DNA of 6,893 bases, taken from the NCBI GenBank assembly GCA_016744875.1, contig JADGDL010000060.1:1-6893 (forward strand). The letters are read 5' to 3'. The stretch is from Sulfurovum sp. Its GTDB lineage: Bacteria > Campylobacterota > Campylobacteria > Campylobacterales > Sulfurovaceae. The notes below the pieces were generated by a model, which made no database searches, was not told the origin of the DNA, and worked only from the letters and a program-made list of their open reading frames with translations. Both the position numbers and the translations under genes were made by a program. Positions 1 to 5,867 of this stretch are shown here, one piece after another. Position 1 is the first letter of the stretch. Each line of letters begins with the position of its first letter.

Positions 1-449
1 GACAAATTAGAGCATCTGTTATGGGTGGTCATGGTGATGATATGGTGCCACTTCCTAAATTCTCTACAGTAGCTGGTGTACCTTTAACGGATGTACTTGA
101 TGAAGAAGAGATATTAGAAATTGTTGAAAGAACAAAAGGTGGAGGTGCTGAAATCGTTGGTTATTTAAAAACTGGTTCAGCATACTATGCTCCTGCAAAA
201 TCTACTGCATTGATGGTTGAAGCTATTTTGAAAGATACTAAGCAGATCCATCCTTGTGCAGTGTTACTTGAGGGGCATTATGGACACTCCGATGTTGTAT
301 CTGGTGTACCTGTTGCACTTGGAGCAAATGGTGTTGAAAAACTTTTTGAGATGACATTAAATGAAGGTCAAAAGAATAAATTTGCAAAAAGTGTTGAGTC
401 TGTAAAAAGTATGATCGATGTGCTTAAAGAAAAAAACTTTTTTGACTAA
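1..449 (+). CDS. mdh: Malate dehydrogenase, LDH-like type (5'-truncated by window edge)
   Basis: NAD-dependent malate dehydrogenase, a cytosolic enzyme interconverting malate and oxaloacetate. The reading frame is open from base 3 (first visible residues QIRASVM), so the methionine codon at 21 is internal and the gene begins before the window. About 148 residues are visible; the family is about 310-325 aa, so roughly the N-terminal half with the Rossmann NAD-binding fold is missing. The visible part starts just before the catalytic-histidine motif GGHGDDMVP and continues through the C-terminal substrate domain (GSAYYAPAKS, then LLEGHYG and GVPVALGANGVEK) to a natural stop. GGHGDDMVP is typical of the lactate-dehydrogenase-like MDH group found in autotrophs such as Chlorobium and Aquifex. 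A lactate dehydrogenase is possible on fold alone, but the fumarase genes 9 nt downstream support MDH. Probably the upstream member of an mdh-fumarase operon. Confidence 0.93.
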   Translation, partial: QIRASVMGGHGDDMVPLPKFSTVAGVPLTDVLDEEEILEIVERTKGGGAEIVGYLKTGSAYYAPAKSTALMVEAILKDTKQIHPCAVLLEGHYGHSDVVSGVPVALGANGVEKLFEMTLNEGQKNKFAKSVESVKSMIDVLKEKNFFD

Positions 450-458
450 GGGTCTAAG

Positions 459-1310
459 ATGAGAGAAATTGAGTTTGATGTAGTTGTAAAAGCGGTTAAA
501 GATATTATCATGCATTGTGGTACAGATCTTCCACAAGATACGTATGATGCACTTGAAGCTGCTATGGAAGCTGAAAAGTCACCTGTTAGTAAAGAAGTTA
601 TCCGTCAAATTATTGAAAATGCAAATATCGCCAAAGATGAAAAAAGACCACTTTGTCAAGATACCGGTTTAGCAGTATTTTTTGTAAATGTTGGGGAAGA
701 GGTACGTATTAATGGTGGTCTTTTGAGAGATGCTATTAATCAAGGAACAGAAGAAGGTTACACTGAAGGATACTTAAGAGCCTCAACATGTGAGCCATTT
801 TCTCGGTTAAATCTGAAAGATACAGTAGGGTATAACCTTCCCGCTATAGTACATTTTGATATAGTTTCGGGTGATAAAATTGACATCGAATATGCCGCAA
901 AAGGTGGTGGTTCTGAAAATGTAAGCCGTGCGAAGGTTTTCCCTCCAGCTGCAGGGAAAGATGGGATCGTCGAGTATGTGAAAGAAGTGATCTCTGATGC
1001 AGGTGGAAATCCATGTCCTCCTATTACTGTAGGTGTTGGAATTGGTGGAACATTTGAAAAAGCAGTTATCTCATCAAAACATGCACTTTTTAGAGACCTT
1101 GAGACGAAACACGAAGACTCTGAGATGGCTGAACTTGAAGAGAGAATGCTAAATGAGATCAATAAGCTTGGAATTGGTGCTATGGGAATGGGTGGAACAA
1201 AAACAGCTTTGGCTGTACATATAGAGTCTAATCCTTGCCACATTGCGTCACTTCCAGTATCTGTAAACGTTCAGTGTCACTCTTCAAGACATACACACAT
1301 CACGATATAA
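459..1310 (+). CDS. Class I fumarate hydratase, alpha subunit ([4Fe-4S], two-chain type)
   Basis: 283 aa, the N-terminal-domain chain of the split iron-sulfur fumarase (fumarate + water to malate, reversible); works as a complex with the beta chain encoded next. Visible motifs: Cys66 in CQDTG, GGGSEN at 149-154, Cys186 in NPCPPITVGVGIGG, and Cys273 in NVQCHSSRHTH near the C-terminus. These three cysteines sit where the family holds its [4Fe-4S] cluster, with the fourth iron left free for substrate. In E. coli FumA and FumB both domains are one chain; separate chains are common in anaerobes, archaea and autotrophs. The start at ATG 459 lies 9 nt after the mdh stop, with a modest purine-rich site (AAGGG) before it. 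The same fold includes L(+)-tartrate dehydratase TtdA, but the mdh context favours fumarase. The enzyme should be sensitive to oxygen, superoxide and iron limitation, as is usual for exposed clusters. Symbols vary (fumA, ttdA), so none is given. Confidence 0.93.
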   Translation: MREIEFDVVVKAVKDIIMHCGTDLPQDTYDALEAAMEAEKSPVSKEVIRQIIENANIAKDEKRPLCQDTGLAVFFVNVGEEVRINGGLLRDAINQGTEEGYTEGYLRASTCEPFSRLNLKDTVGYNLPAIVHFDIVSGDKIDIEYAAKGGGSENVSRAKVFPPAAGKDGIVEYVKEVISDAGGNPCPPITVGVGIGGTFEKAVISSKHALFRDLETKHEDSEMAELEERMLNEINKLGIGAMGMGGTKTALAVHIESNPCHIASLPVSVNVQCHSSRHTHITI

Positions 1311-1319
1311 GGAGAATGG

Positions 1320-1877
1320 ATGGCAACTTATACTTTAACAACACCACTTACTTCTGAAGATACAAAACAGCTTGTAGCAGGAGATACAGTTTTATTAAAC
1401 GGTACTATTTATACGGCAAGAGATGCAGCGCACAGTAGACTTGTTGATCTTATTGAATCAGGAGAAGAGCTTCCGTTTGATCTTGAAGGAACAGTTATTT
1501 ATTTTGTTGGGCCAACACCACCAAAGCCAGGTGACCCAATTGGAAGTGCCGGGCCGACAACTTCTTATAGAATGGACTCGTTTTCTCCAACTATGTTAAA
1601 AAATGGTTCAAAAGGGATGATAGGTAAAGGAAAAAGAAACCAGGCAGTCAAAGATGCTTGTGTTGATTATGACGGTATCTATTTTGGTGCGACTGGTGGA
1701 GCAGGAGCATTGCTTGGTAAGCAGATCCGTTCAGCTGAAGTGATCGCTTATCCAGAACTTGGACCAGAAGCAGTAAGAAAGATCACAGTGGAAGACTTTC
1801 CTGTAACTGTTGTAAACGATACTAAAGGTAATGATATTTACCAAATGGGTCGTGAACAATACGAAGTTAAGGACTAA
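1320..1877 (+). CDS. Class I fumarate hydratase, beta subunit
   Basis: 185 aa, the C-terminal-domain chain of the iron-sulfur fumarase, completing the active site with the alpha subunit. Family motifs in order: TARDAAH at 32-38, YFVGPTPPKPG at 61-71, the GSAGPTTS segment at 75-82 followed by RMD, the lysine-rich GMIGKGKR at 99-106, the glycine-rich FGATGGAGALLG at about 122-133, and YPELGPEAV at 144-152. Length fits the stand-alone beta subunit of fumarase or tartrate dehydratase. ATG 1320 is preceded by a good Shine-Dalgarno (AAGGAG, 1309-1314) that overlaps the alpha-subunit stop. The gap of 9 nt equals the gap between mdh and the alpha gene, so the three are very likely co-transcribed. Product identity is secure at family level; fumarase rather than tartrate dehydratase comes from context. 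Confidence 0.92.
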   Translation: MATYTLTTPLTSEDTKQLVAGDTVLLNGTIYTARDAAHSRLVDLIESGEELPFDLEGTVIYFVGPTPPKPGDPIGSAGPTTSYRMDSFSPTMLKNGSKGMIGKGKRNQAVKDACVDYDGIYFGATGGAGALLGKQIRSAEVIAYPELGPEAVRKITVEDFPVTVVNDTKGNDIYQMGREQYEVKD

Positions 1878-1909
1878 AGTCCAGTAGATTTGAGGGGTTA
1901 ACCCTCAAA
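1871..1909 (+). terminator. Hairpin pair at the end of the mdh-fumarase operon
   Basis: A perfect 8-bp stem TTTGAGGG (1889-1896) / CCCTCAAA (1902-1909) with loop GTTAA lies 11 nt after the beta-subunit stop. A smaller stem GGAC/GTCC (1871-1874 / 1879-1882) spans the stop codon itself. No T-run follows directly (next bases GCGTATAAGTG), and the nearest T-run is at 1931-1936. It may be a weak or factor-dependent terminator, or a hairpin stabilising the mRNA 3' end. Confidence 0.5.
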
Positions 1910-2001
1910 GCGTATAAGTGTTAAAAACTATTTTTTATCTCATGTAATAGTGTTACTACATATCTATATACTCCAAAAATTTCCCAAATCATAATTATTT
2001 T

Positions 2002-2020
2002 TTGAATGATAATTCATTTT
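2002..2020 (+). promoter_or_regulatory. Possible Fur-type operator upstream of fumC
   Basis: The 9-mer AATGATAAT (2005-2013) equals the centre of the classical 19-bp Fur consensus GATAATGATAATCATTATC, and the same bases form an imperfect inverted repeat TGAAT-GATA-ATTCA (2003-2016). The flanks match poorly and the spacer is AT-rich, so a chance match is quite possible. The site ends about 33 nt before the -10 box, upstream of the core promoter rather than over it. Confidence 0.22.
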
Positions 2021-2046
2021 TTAATCTTTCATTAATCAATACGGTG

Positions 2047-2076
2047 TATTATAATCAATTATGATAGCTGAAAGGA
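2047..2076 (+). promoter_or_regulatory. fumC promoter -10 box and ribosome binding site
   Basis: TATAAT at 2050-2055 (within TATTATAAT) is a perfect sigma-70 -10 hexamer, predicting a start of transcription near 2062 and a leader of about 20 nt. AAAGGA at 2071-2076 is the ribosome binding site, 6 nt before ATG 2083. No convincing -35 box is present about 17 nt upstream, only T-rich sequence, as is usual in Campylobacterota. It implies that fumC can be transcribed apart from the iron-sulfur fumarase genes. Confidence 0.6.
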
Positions 2077-2082
2077 TCAAAT

Positions 2083-3480
2083 ATGAATTACAGAGTCGAG
2101 TCAGATACAATGGGAGAGGTTAAAGTTCCTGCTGAGAAATATTGGGGAGCACAGACACAACGTTCTATCCATAACTTTAAGATAGGTAATGAAAAAATGC
2201 CTCTGGAAGTTGTGTATGGTTTTGCGAATTTGAAGAAAGCATGTGCATTGGTAAACAACGATCTGGGTCGTTTAGATAATGATAAAACATCTGCAATCTC
2301 AAAAGCATGTGAGATGGTTCTTTCTGCTGAACTTGATGATAACTTTCCTTTAGTTGTATGGCAAACAGGTTCAGGAACACAGTCAAATATGAATATGAAT
2401 GAAGTAGTAGCCAATAAAGCAACAGAGATCCTTGGTGGAGATTTTACTAAAGATAAACTTGTGCACCCTAATGATGATGTAAATAAAGGACAAAGTTCAA
2501 ATGATACTTATCCAACAGGGATGCGTGTTGCAGAAGTAGTGGCAGTGATGGATGATCTTATCCCTTCTTTAGAGCAATTAAGAACCACACTACAGGGAAA
2601 AGTTGAAGCATTTTCTGATGTAGTAAAAATAGGTAGAACACATTTACAAGATGCAACGCCACTCACACTTGGTCAAGAAATATCAGGTTACGTTGCGATG
2701 TTGGATGCCAATCTTAAACAGCTTAATGATGCACTGGTATATTGTAGAGAACTAGCCATAGGTGGTACGGCAGTTGGTACAGGACTTAACTCTCACCCTG
2801 AGTTTTCACAGAGAGTTGCAGCACAATTAAATGATTTTATGCCAAAAAATTACGGTTTTGTATCTCAGCCTAATAAATTTCATGCACTTACTGGACACGA
2901 TGCAGAAGTAGTACTTTCAGGTGCGCTTAAAGCACTTGCAGCAAATATGATGAAAATAGCAAATGATGTTCGATGGTTGGCTTCTGGTCCAAGATGTGGA
3001 TTAGGGGAGATAGAGATCCCAGCCAATGAACCAGGTTCATCGATCATGCCGGGGAAAGTGAACCCTACACAGGCAGAAGCGATGACGATGGTGGCTGTGC
3101 AGGTAATGGGTAATGATGCTACTGTGGGTATAGCAGCATCTCAGGGTAATTTCGAACTCAATGTATTTAAACCGGTCATTGCTTATAACATTTTACAGTC
3201 AATCAAGTTACTTGCGGATGCAATGAGATCTTTTGATGTGAACTGTGCAGTAGGGATAGAACCTATTAGAGACAATATTGATAGATTTTTAAATGATTCA
3301 CTCATGCTTGTTACCGCACTTAATCCACATATAGGGTATGAAAATGCAGCTAAAATAGCAAAAACCGCACATGCCAACGGTTCAACACTTAAAGAAGAAG
3401 CTGTGAATCTTGGACTTATGAGTGCAGAAGATTTTGATCAGGCAGTGAAACCTGAAGAAATGATCGCACCCAAAGCATAA
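2083..3480 (+). CDS. fumC: Class II fumarate hydratase FumC
   Basis: 465 aa, full length for FumC (E. coli 467 aa). A cytosolic homotetramer of the aspartase/fumarase superfamily that interconverts fumarate and malate without an iron-sulfur cluster. Visible features: N-terminal GEVKVPAEKYWGAQTQRS; substrate-binding WQTGSGTQ at 93-100; HPNDDVN at 128-134 (the B-site region of the family); SSNDTYPTG at 138-146; GRTHLQDATP at 184-193 with the active-site histidine at 187; and the superfamily signature GSSIMPGKVNP at 318-328 with the catalytic serine loop. Aspartate ammonia-lyase shares the signature, but the close resemblance throughout (for example NKFHALTGHDAEV and CAVGIEP) points to fumarase. 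ATG 2083 has a well-placed AAAGGA. It has its own promoter and terminator, so it forms a single-gene unit between the other fumarase and sucCD. It is unrelated in sequence and fold to the class I enzyme just upstream. Confidence 0.96.
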   Translation: MNYRVESDTMGEVKVPAEKYWGAQTQRSIHNFKIGNEKMPLEVVYGFANLKKACALVNNDLGRLDNDKTSAISKACEMVLSAELDDNFPLVVWQTGSGTQSNMNMNEVVANKATEILGGDFTKDKLVHPNDDVNKGQSSNDTYPTGMRVAEVVAVMDDLIPSLEQLRTTLQGKVEAFSDVVKIGRTHLQDATPLTLGQEISGYVAMLDANLKQLNDALVYCRELAIGGTAVGTGLNSHPEFSQRVAAQLNDFMPKNYGFVSQPNKFHALTGHDAEVVLSGALKALAANMMKIANDVRWLASGPRCGLGEIEIPANEPGSSIMPGKVNPTQAEAMTMVAVQVMGNDATVGIAASQGNFELNVFKPVIAYNILQSIKLLADAMRSFDVNCAVGIEPIRDNIDRFLNDSLMLVTALNPHIGYENAAKIAKTAHANGSTLKEEAVNLGLMSAEDFDQAVKPEEMIAPKA

Positions 3481-3497
3481 AAACTTCTCTAAAATAT

Positions 3498-3543
3498 AGC
3501 TAAAATTGTACAAAGTGTTACACTTTGTGCCCTTTTAGCTTTT
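3498..3543 (+). terminator. Rho-independent terminator of fumC
   Basis: Two-tier hairpin 18 nt after the fumC stop. The inner stem ACAAAGTG (3510-3517) / CACTTTGT (3521-3528) is a perfect 8 bp with loop TTA. The outer stem AGCTAAAA (3498-3505) / TTTTAGCT (3533-3540) is another perfect 8 bp, separated by a 4-nt by 4-nt internal loop. A short T-run TTTT-G-TT (3540-3546) follows. The A-rich foot before the stem and the T-rich foot after it fit an intrinsic terminator. Confidence 0.85.
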
Positions 3544-3600
3544 GTTAAAAGACATATTGACTCTCATGCCTCCCAAAAGCATCATAAACTGTGTAGATAA

Positions 3601-3616
3601 TTAACACATTTGTTAA
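3601..3616 (+). promoter_or_regulatory. 16-bp palindrome upstream of sucC, candidate operator
   Basis: TTAACA-CATT-TGTTAA is a perfect 6-bp inverted repeat with a 4-nt spacer, ending 49 nt before the sucC -10 box. Spacing and symmetry suit a dimeric regulator, but I cannot name one, and the bases are AT-rich enough for chance to matter. The spacer around it (3544-3665) shows no gene. Confidence 0.3.
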
Positions 3617-3665
3617 ATTAGCAATATTAATAATAGAATTAACCAAACATTATTTACCTAAGGCG

Positions 3666-3671
3666 TATAAT
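3666..3671 (+). promoter_or_regulatory. sucCD promoter -10 box
   Basis: A perfect TATAAT directly abuts an in-frame ATG at 3672. A transcript from it would start near 3678-3680, after that ATG, giving a leader of about 26 nt that contains the AAAGGAG site used by the TTG start at 3705. No good -35 hexamer is seen 17 nt upstream. Confidence 0.6.
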
Positions 3672-3692
3672 ATGAGCATTAATAGTAATTTT

Positions 3693-3699
3693 AAAGGAG
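3693..3699 (+). promoter_or_regulatory. Strong Shine-Dalgarno that fixes the sucC start at TTG 3705
   Basis: AAAGGAG ends 5 nt before TTG 3705. The upstream in-frame ATG at 3672 has no comparable site at the right distance, only AAGG at 3660-3663 inside the promoter region. This is the deciding evidence for the start codon. Confidence 0.85.
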
Positions 3700-3704
3700 T
3701 TAAA

Positions 3705-4877
3705 TTGAATATACATGAATATCAGGCAAAACAGATCTTTGCTAAATACGGTGTACCGACACCAAGAGGTATTATCGCAAATACCCCTCTTCAAGCAGTT
3801 ACTAATGCGCAGGAATTAGGTGGAAATATTTGGGTAGTTAAAGCTCAAATTCATGCAGGTGGACGTGGTCTTGGTGGTGGTGTTAAACTTGCTAGATCGA
3901 TTGATGAAGTAAGAGAATTGGCAAGTGAGATCTTAGGTATGACTTTGGTAACACACCAAACAGGTCCTGAAGGTAAATTGGTTCAAAAAGTATACATTGA
4001 AGAGGGTGCAGCTATTGAAGATGAACTTTATCTTTCAGTTGTACTTGACAGAGCTGCTGAAATGCCAATTATCATGGCTTCGACTGAAGGTGGTATGGAC
4101 ATTGAGACTGTAGCAGAAGAAACGCCAGAAAAGATCATTAAAATTGCTGTTGATCCTGCATATGGTTTTCAAGGTTTCCATGGTAGAGAACTTGTATTTG
4201 GTTTAGGTATTACAGATAAATCTGAGCAAAGAAAAATGATTCAATTTGCAGCAAAACTTTACAAACTTTATATGGAAAATGATGCTGAGATGATCGAGAT
4301 CAATCCATTGATCAAAACTGCGTCAGGTGATTTCATGGCACTTGATGGAAAAATGGGATTTGATGACTCTGCACTTGGACGTCATCCTGAGATCGAAGAT
4401 ATGAGAGATATTTCTGAAGAGGATGCAGATGAGAGAGAAGCGTCTCAGTATGGTCTTTCTTACATTGCTCTTGATGGTGAAATTGGTTGTATGGTAAATG
4501 GTGCCGGTCTTGCAATGGGTACAATGGATACAATTAACTACATGGGTGGAACACCTGCAAACTTCCTTGATGTTGGTGGTTCAGCAAATGCTGAAACTGT
4601 TGCTAAAGGATTTGAGATCATTCTTAAAAATCCAAAAGTAAAAGCTATTTTTGTAAATATCTTTGGTGGGATCGTAAGATGTGACAGGATTGCAAATGGT
4701 ATTCTTGAAGCAACAAAGATCACAAATGTAAACGTACCTGTCATTGTAAGACTTGATGGTACAAATGCACCAGAAGCAGCAGAGATTTTGAAAAATGCTA
4801 ATATTGATAATATTATTGTTGGCGATGATTTAGGTGATGGTGCAGCCAAAGCTGTAGCAGCGGCAAAAGGAGAGTAG
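3705..4877 (+). CDS. sucC: Succinyl-CoA synthetase (succinate-CoA ligase, ADP-forming) beta subunit
   Basis: 390 aa from the TTG start (E. coli SucC 388 aa). This is the nucleotide- and succinate-binding chain of succinyl-CoA synthetase: succinate + CoA + ATP to succinyl-CoA + ADP + Pi, reversible. It begins with the conserved MNIHEYQAKQIFAKYGVP, which supports the TTG; the ATG 33 nt upstream would add an 11-residue tail unlike the family and lies at the -10 box. ATP-grasp features: KAQIHAGGRGLGGGVK at 46-61; EINP at 198-201 and DGK at 214-216 (metal-binding Asn and Asp of the family). The C-terminal CoA-ligase domain has GCMVNGAGLAMGTMD at about 261-275, FLDVGGSAN at 287-295 and IFGGIVRCD at 319-327. 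It ends in two consecutive TAG stops directly before sucD. In an autotroph using the reductive TCA cycle it would run towards succinyl-CoA, feeding 2-oxoglutarate synthesis. ATP or GTP preference cannot be read reliably. Confidence 0.96.
   Translation: MNIHEYQAKQIFAKYGVPTPRGIIANTPLQAVTNAQELGGNIWVVKAQIHAGGRGLGGGVKLARSIDEVRELASEILGMTLVTHQTGPEGKLVQKVYIEEGAAIEDELYLSVVLDRAAEMPIIMASTEGGMDIETVAEETPEKIIKIAVDPAYGFQGFHGRELVFGLGITDKSEQRKMIQFAAKLYKLYMENDAEMIEINPLIKTASGDFMALDGKMGFDDSALGRHPEIEDMRDISEEDADEREASQYGLSYIALDGEIGCMVNGAGLAMGTMDTINYMGGTPANFLDVGGSANAETVAKGFEIILKNPKVKAIFVNIFGGIVRCDRIANGILEATKITNVNVPVIVRLDGTNAPEAAEILKNANIDNIIVGDDLGDGAAKAVAAAKGE
4865..4872 (+). promoter_or_regulatory. sucD ribosome binding site inside the sucC 3' end
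   Basis: AAAAGGAG lies within the last codons of sucC, 8 nt before ATG 4881. The stops TAG-TAG (4875-4880) fill the gap, so the ribosome finishing sucC stops on the sucD initiation site. This suggests translational coupling that keeps the two subunits in equal amounts. Confidence 0.75.
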
Positions 4878-4880
4878 TAG

Positions 4881-5750
4881 ATGGCAATTTTAGTAAATAA
4901 AGATACAAAAGTAATCGTTCAAGGATTTACAGGTAAAGAGGGTTCTTTCCATGCTGAACAGTGTATGGATTATGGTACAAAGATCGTTGGTGGTGTAACA
5001 CCTGGTAAAGGTGGCCAAACACATCTTGGTCAACCTGTATTTAATACAGTAAAAGATGCAGTGGCTACTACAGGTGCTACAGTTTCTATGGTTTTCGTAC
5101 CACCTGCATTTGTTGCAGATGCAGTAATGGAAGCAGCAAGTGCCGGTATTGAACTTGCAGTTATTATTACTGAGGGTGCACCAGTTCGTGATATGCAAGC
5201 GGCAAAAGCATGTGCAATTAAAAACGGTATGAAGACTATCGGACCAAACTGTCCTGGTATTATTACAGCAGAAGAGTGTAAAATAGGGATCATGCCTGGT
5301 ATGATCTTTAAAAAAGGTAATGTTGGACTTATCTCTAAGTCTGGTACATTGACATATGAAGGTGCAAACCAAGTATGTAATGAAGGGTTTGGTATTACTA
5401 CAGCAGTTGGTATTGGTGGAGACCCGATTATTGGTCTTTCATACAAGCAACTTCTTCAAGAGTTCCAAGACGATGCAGACACTGAAGCGATCGTTATGAT
5501 CGGTGAAATCGGTGGAGATCTTGAGATTCAAGCAGCAGCGTATATCAAAGAAAATATCACTAAACCAGTGGTTGCTTTCATTGCAGGTCAAACTGCACCA
5601 GCAGGTAAAAGAATGGGGCACGCAGGTGCTATCATCTCTGGTTCTGCAGGTACAGCTAAAGAAAAAATGGATGCACTTGAAGCAGCAGGCGTGAAAGTTG
5701 TTGTTTCACCAGCAGAGATCGGTAAAGCGGTAACAGAAGTACTTTCATAA
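4881..5750 (+). CDS. sucD: Succinyl-CoA synthetase (succinate-CoA ligase) alpha subunit
   Basis: 289 aa, the same length as E. coli SucD. This chain binds CoA and carries the histidine that is phosphorylated during catalysis. Visible motifs: N-terminal Rossmann-type CoA-binding segment VIVQGFTGKEGSFH at 11-24 and GGVTPGKGG at 37-45; ITEGAPVRDM at 96-105; GPNCPGII at 121-128; SKSGTLTYE at 152-160; GEIGGDLE at 208-215; and KRMGHAGAIISG at 243-254, where His247 is the phosphohistidine. All expected residues are present. It forms the alpha-beta enzyme with SucC, encoded immediately upstream in the same transcript. A strong hairpin follows 28 nt after the stop, so the operon appears to contain only these two genes. 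Confidence 0.97.
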   Translation: MAILVNKDTKVIVQGFTGKEGSFHAEQCMDYGTKIVGGVTPGKGGQTHLGQPVFNTVKDAVATTGATVSMVFVPPAFVADAVMEAASAGIELAVIITEGAPVRDMQAAKACAIKNGMKTIGPNCPGIITAEECKIGIMPGMIFKKGNVGLISKSGTLTYEGANQVCNEGFGITTAVGIGGDPIIGLSYKQLLQEFQDDADTEAIVMIGEIGGDLEIQAAAYIKENITKPVVAFIAGQTAPAGKRMGHAGAIISGSAGTAKEKMDALEAAGVKVVVSPAEIGKAVTEVLS

Positions 5751-5778
5751 AGAGTGACACTTAAAATTTAAGTTACAT

Positions 5779-5803
5779 TGTACCCGGAACTTTTCCGGGT
5801 ACA
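5779..5803 (+). terminator. sucCD terminator hairpin
   Basis: TGTACCCGGAA (5779-5789) / TTCCGGGTACA (5793-5803) is a perfect 11-bp stem with the 3-nt loop CTT, much more GC-rich than its surroundings. No T-run follows (next TCACCCATTTCT), so termination may be incomplete, letting some transcripts reach the next gene. A 15-nt AT palindrome ACTTAAAATTTAAGT (5759-5773) sits just before it. Confidence 0.68.
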
Positions 5804-5845
5804 TCACCCATTTCTACACATGTTCTACACACCATTTTCTTATCA

Positions 5846-5860
5846 TATAAAAAATAAAGG
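5846..5860 (+). promoter_or_regulatory. Ribosome binding site and weak -10-like box before the CxxC protein gene
   Basis: AAAGG at 5856-5860 lies 7 nt before ATG 5868 and is a reasonable ribosome binding site. TATAAA at 5846-5851 resembles a -10 box, but it would start the transcript near 5858, inside that site, so it is doubtful. The overlapping TATCAT (5841-5846) fits the distance better but matches less well. Readthrough from sucCD is an alternative. Confidence 0.35.
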
Positions 5861-5867
5861 TTATATT

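Noticed and set aside
758..1243. 161-codon open frame on the minus strand
   Set aside because: Lies wholly antisense to the well-conserved class I fumarase alpha gene; composition (many Ser, Pro, Ile) is that of a mirror frame and no motif is recognisable.
1941..1960. Small dyad around TAGT-GTT-ACTA in the fumC spacer
   Set aside because: Only a 4-bp stem in AT-rich sequence; expected by chance and not at a useful distance from the promoter.
2088..2422. Overlapping minus-strand open frames opposite the start of fumC
   Set aside because: Mirror frames of conserved FumC sequence; no start signals or known motifs.
3557..3588. TTGACT (3557-3562) as the -35 of a second promoter before sucC
   Set aside because: The best -10-like sequence (CATAAA at 3583-3588) is 20 nt away, too far and a poor match; the TATAAT at 3666 is a much better candidate.
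3672..3704. ATG 3672 as the sucC start
   Set aside because: Touches the -10 box, no suitable ribosome binding site, and adds 11 residues outside the SucC family N-terminus.
4890..5446. Two long minus-strand open frames opposite sucD
   Set aside because: Antisense to a fully conserved gene; the first is rich in Cys, Thr and Asn in the repetitive way of shadow frames, and neither has a ribosome binding site or a family resemblance.
5503..5694. 63-codon plus-strand frame inside sucD
   Set aside because: Out-of-frame reading of the SucD C-terminal half, low complexity (Lys, Gln, Leu), no ribosome binding site.
5778..5867. Upstream extension of the CxxC protein from TTG 5778
   Set aside because: It would place coding sequence through the sucCD terminator hairpin, lacks a ribosome binding site and adds residues unlike HMA proteins; ATG 5868 is better.
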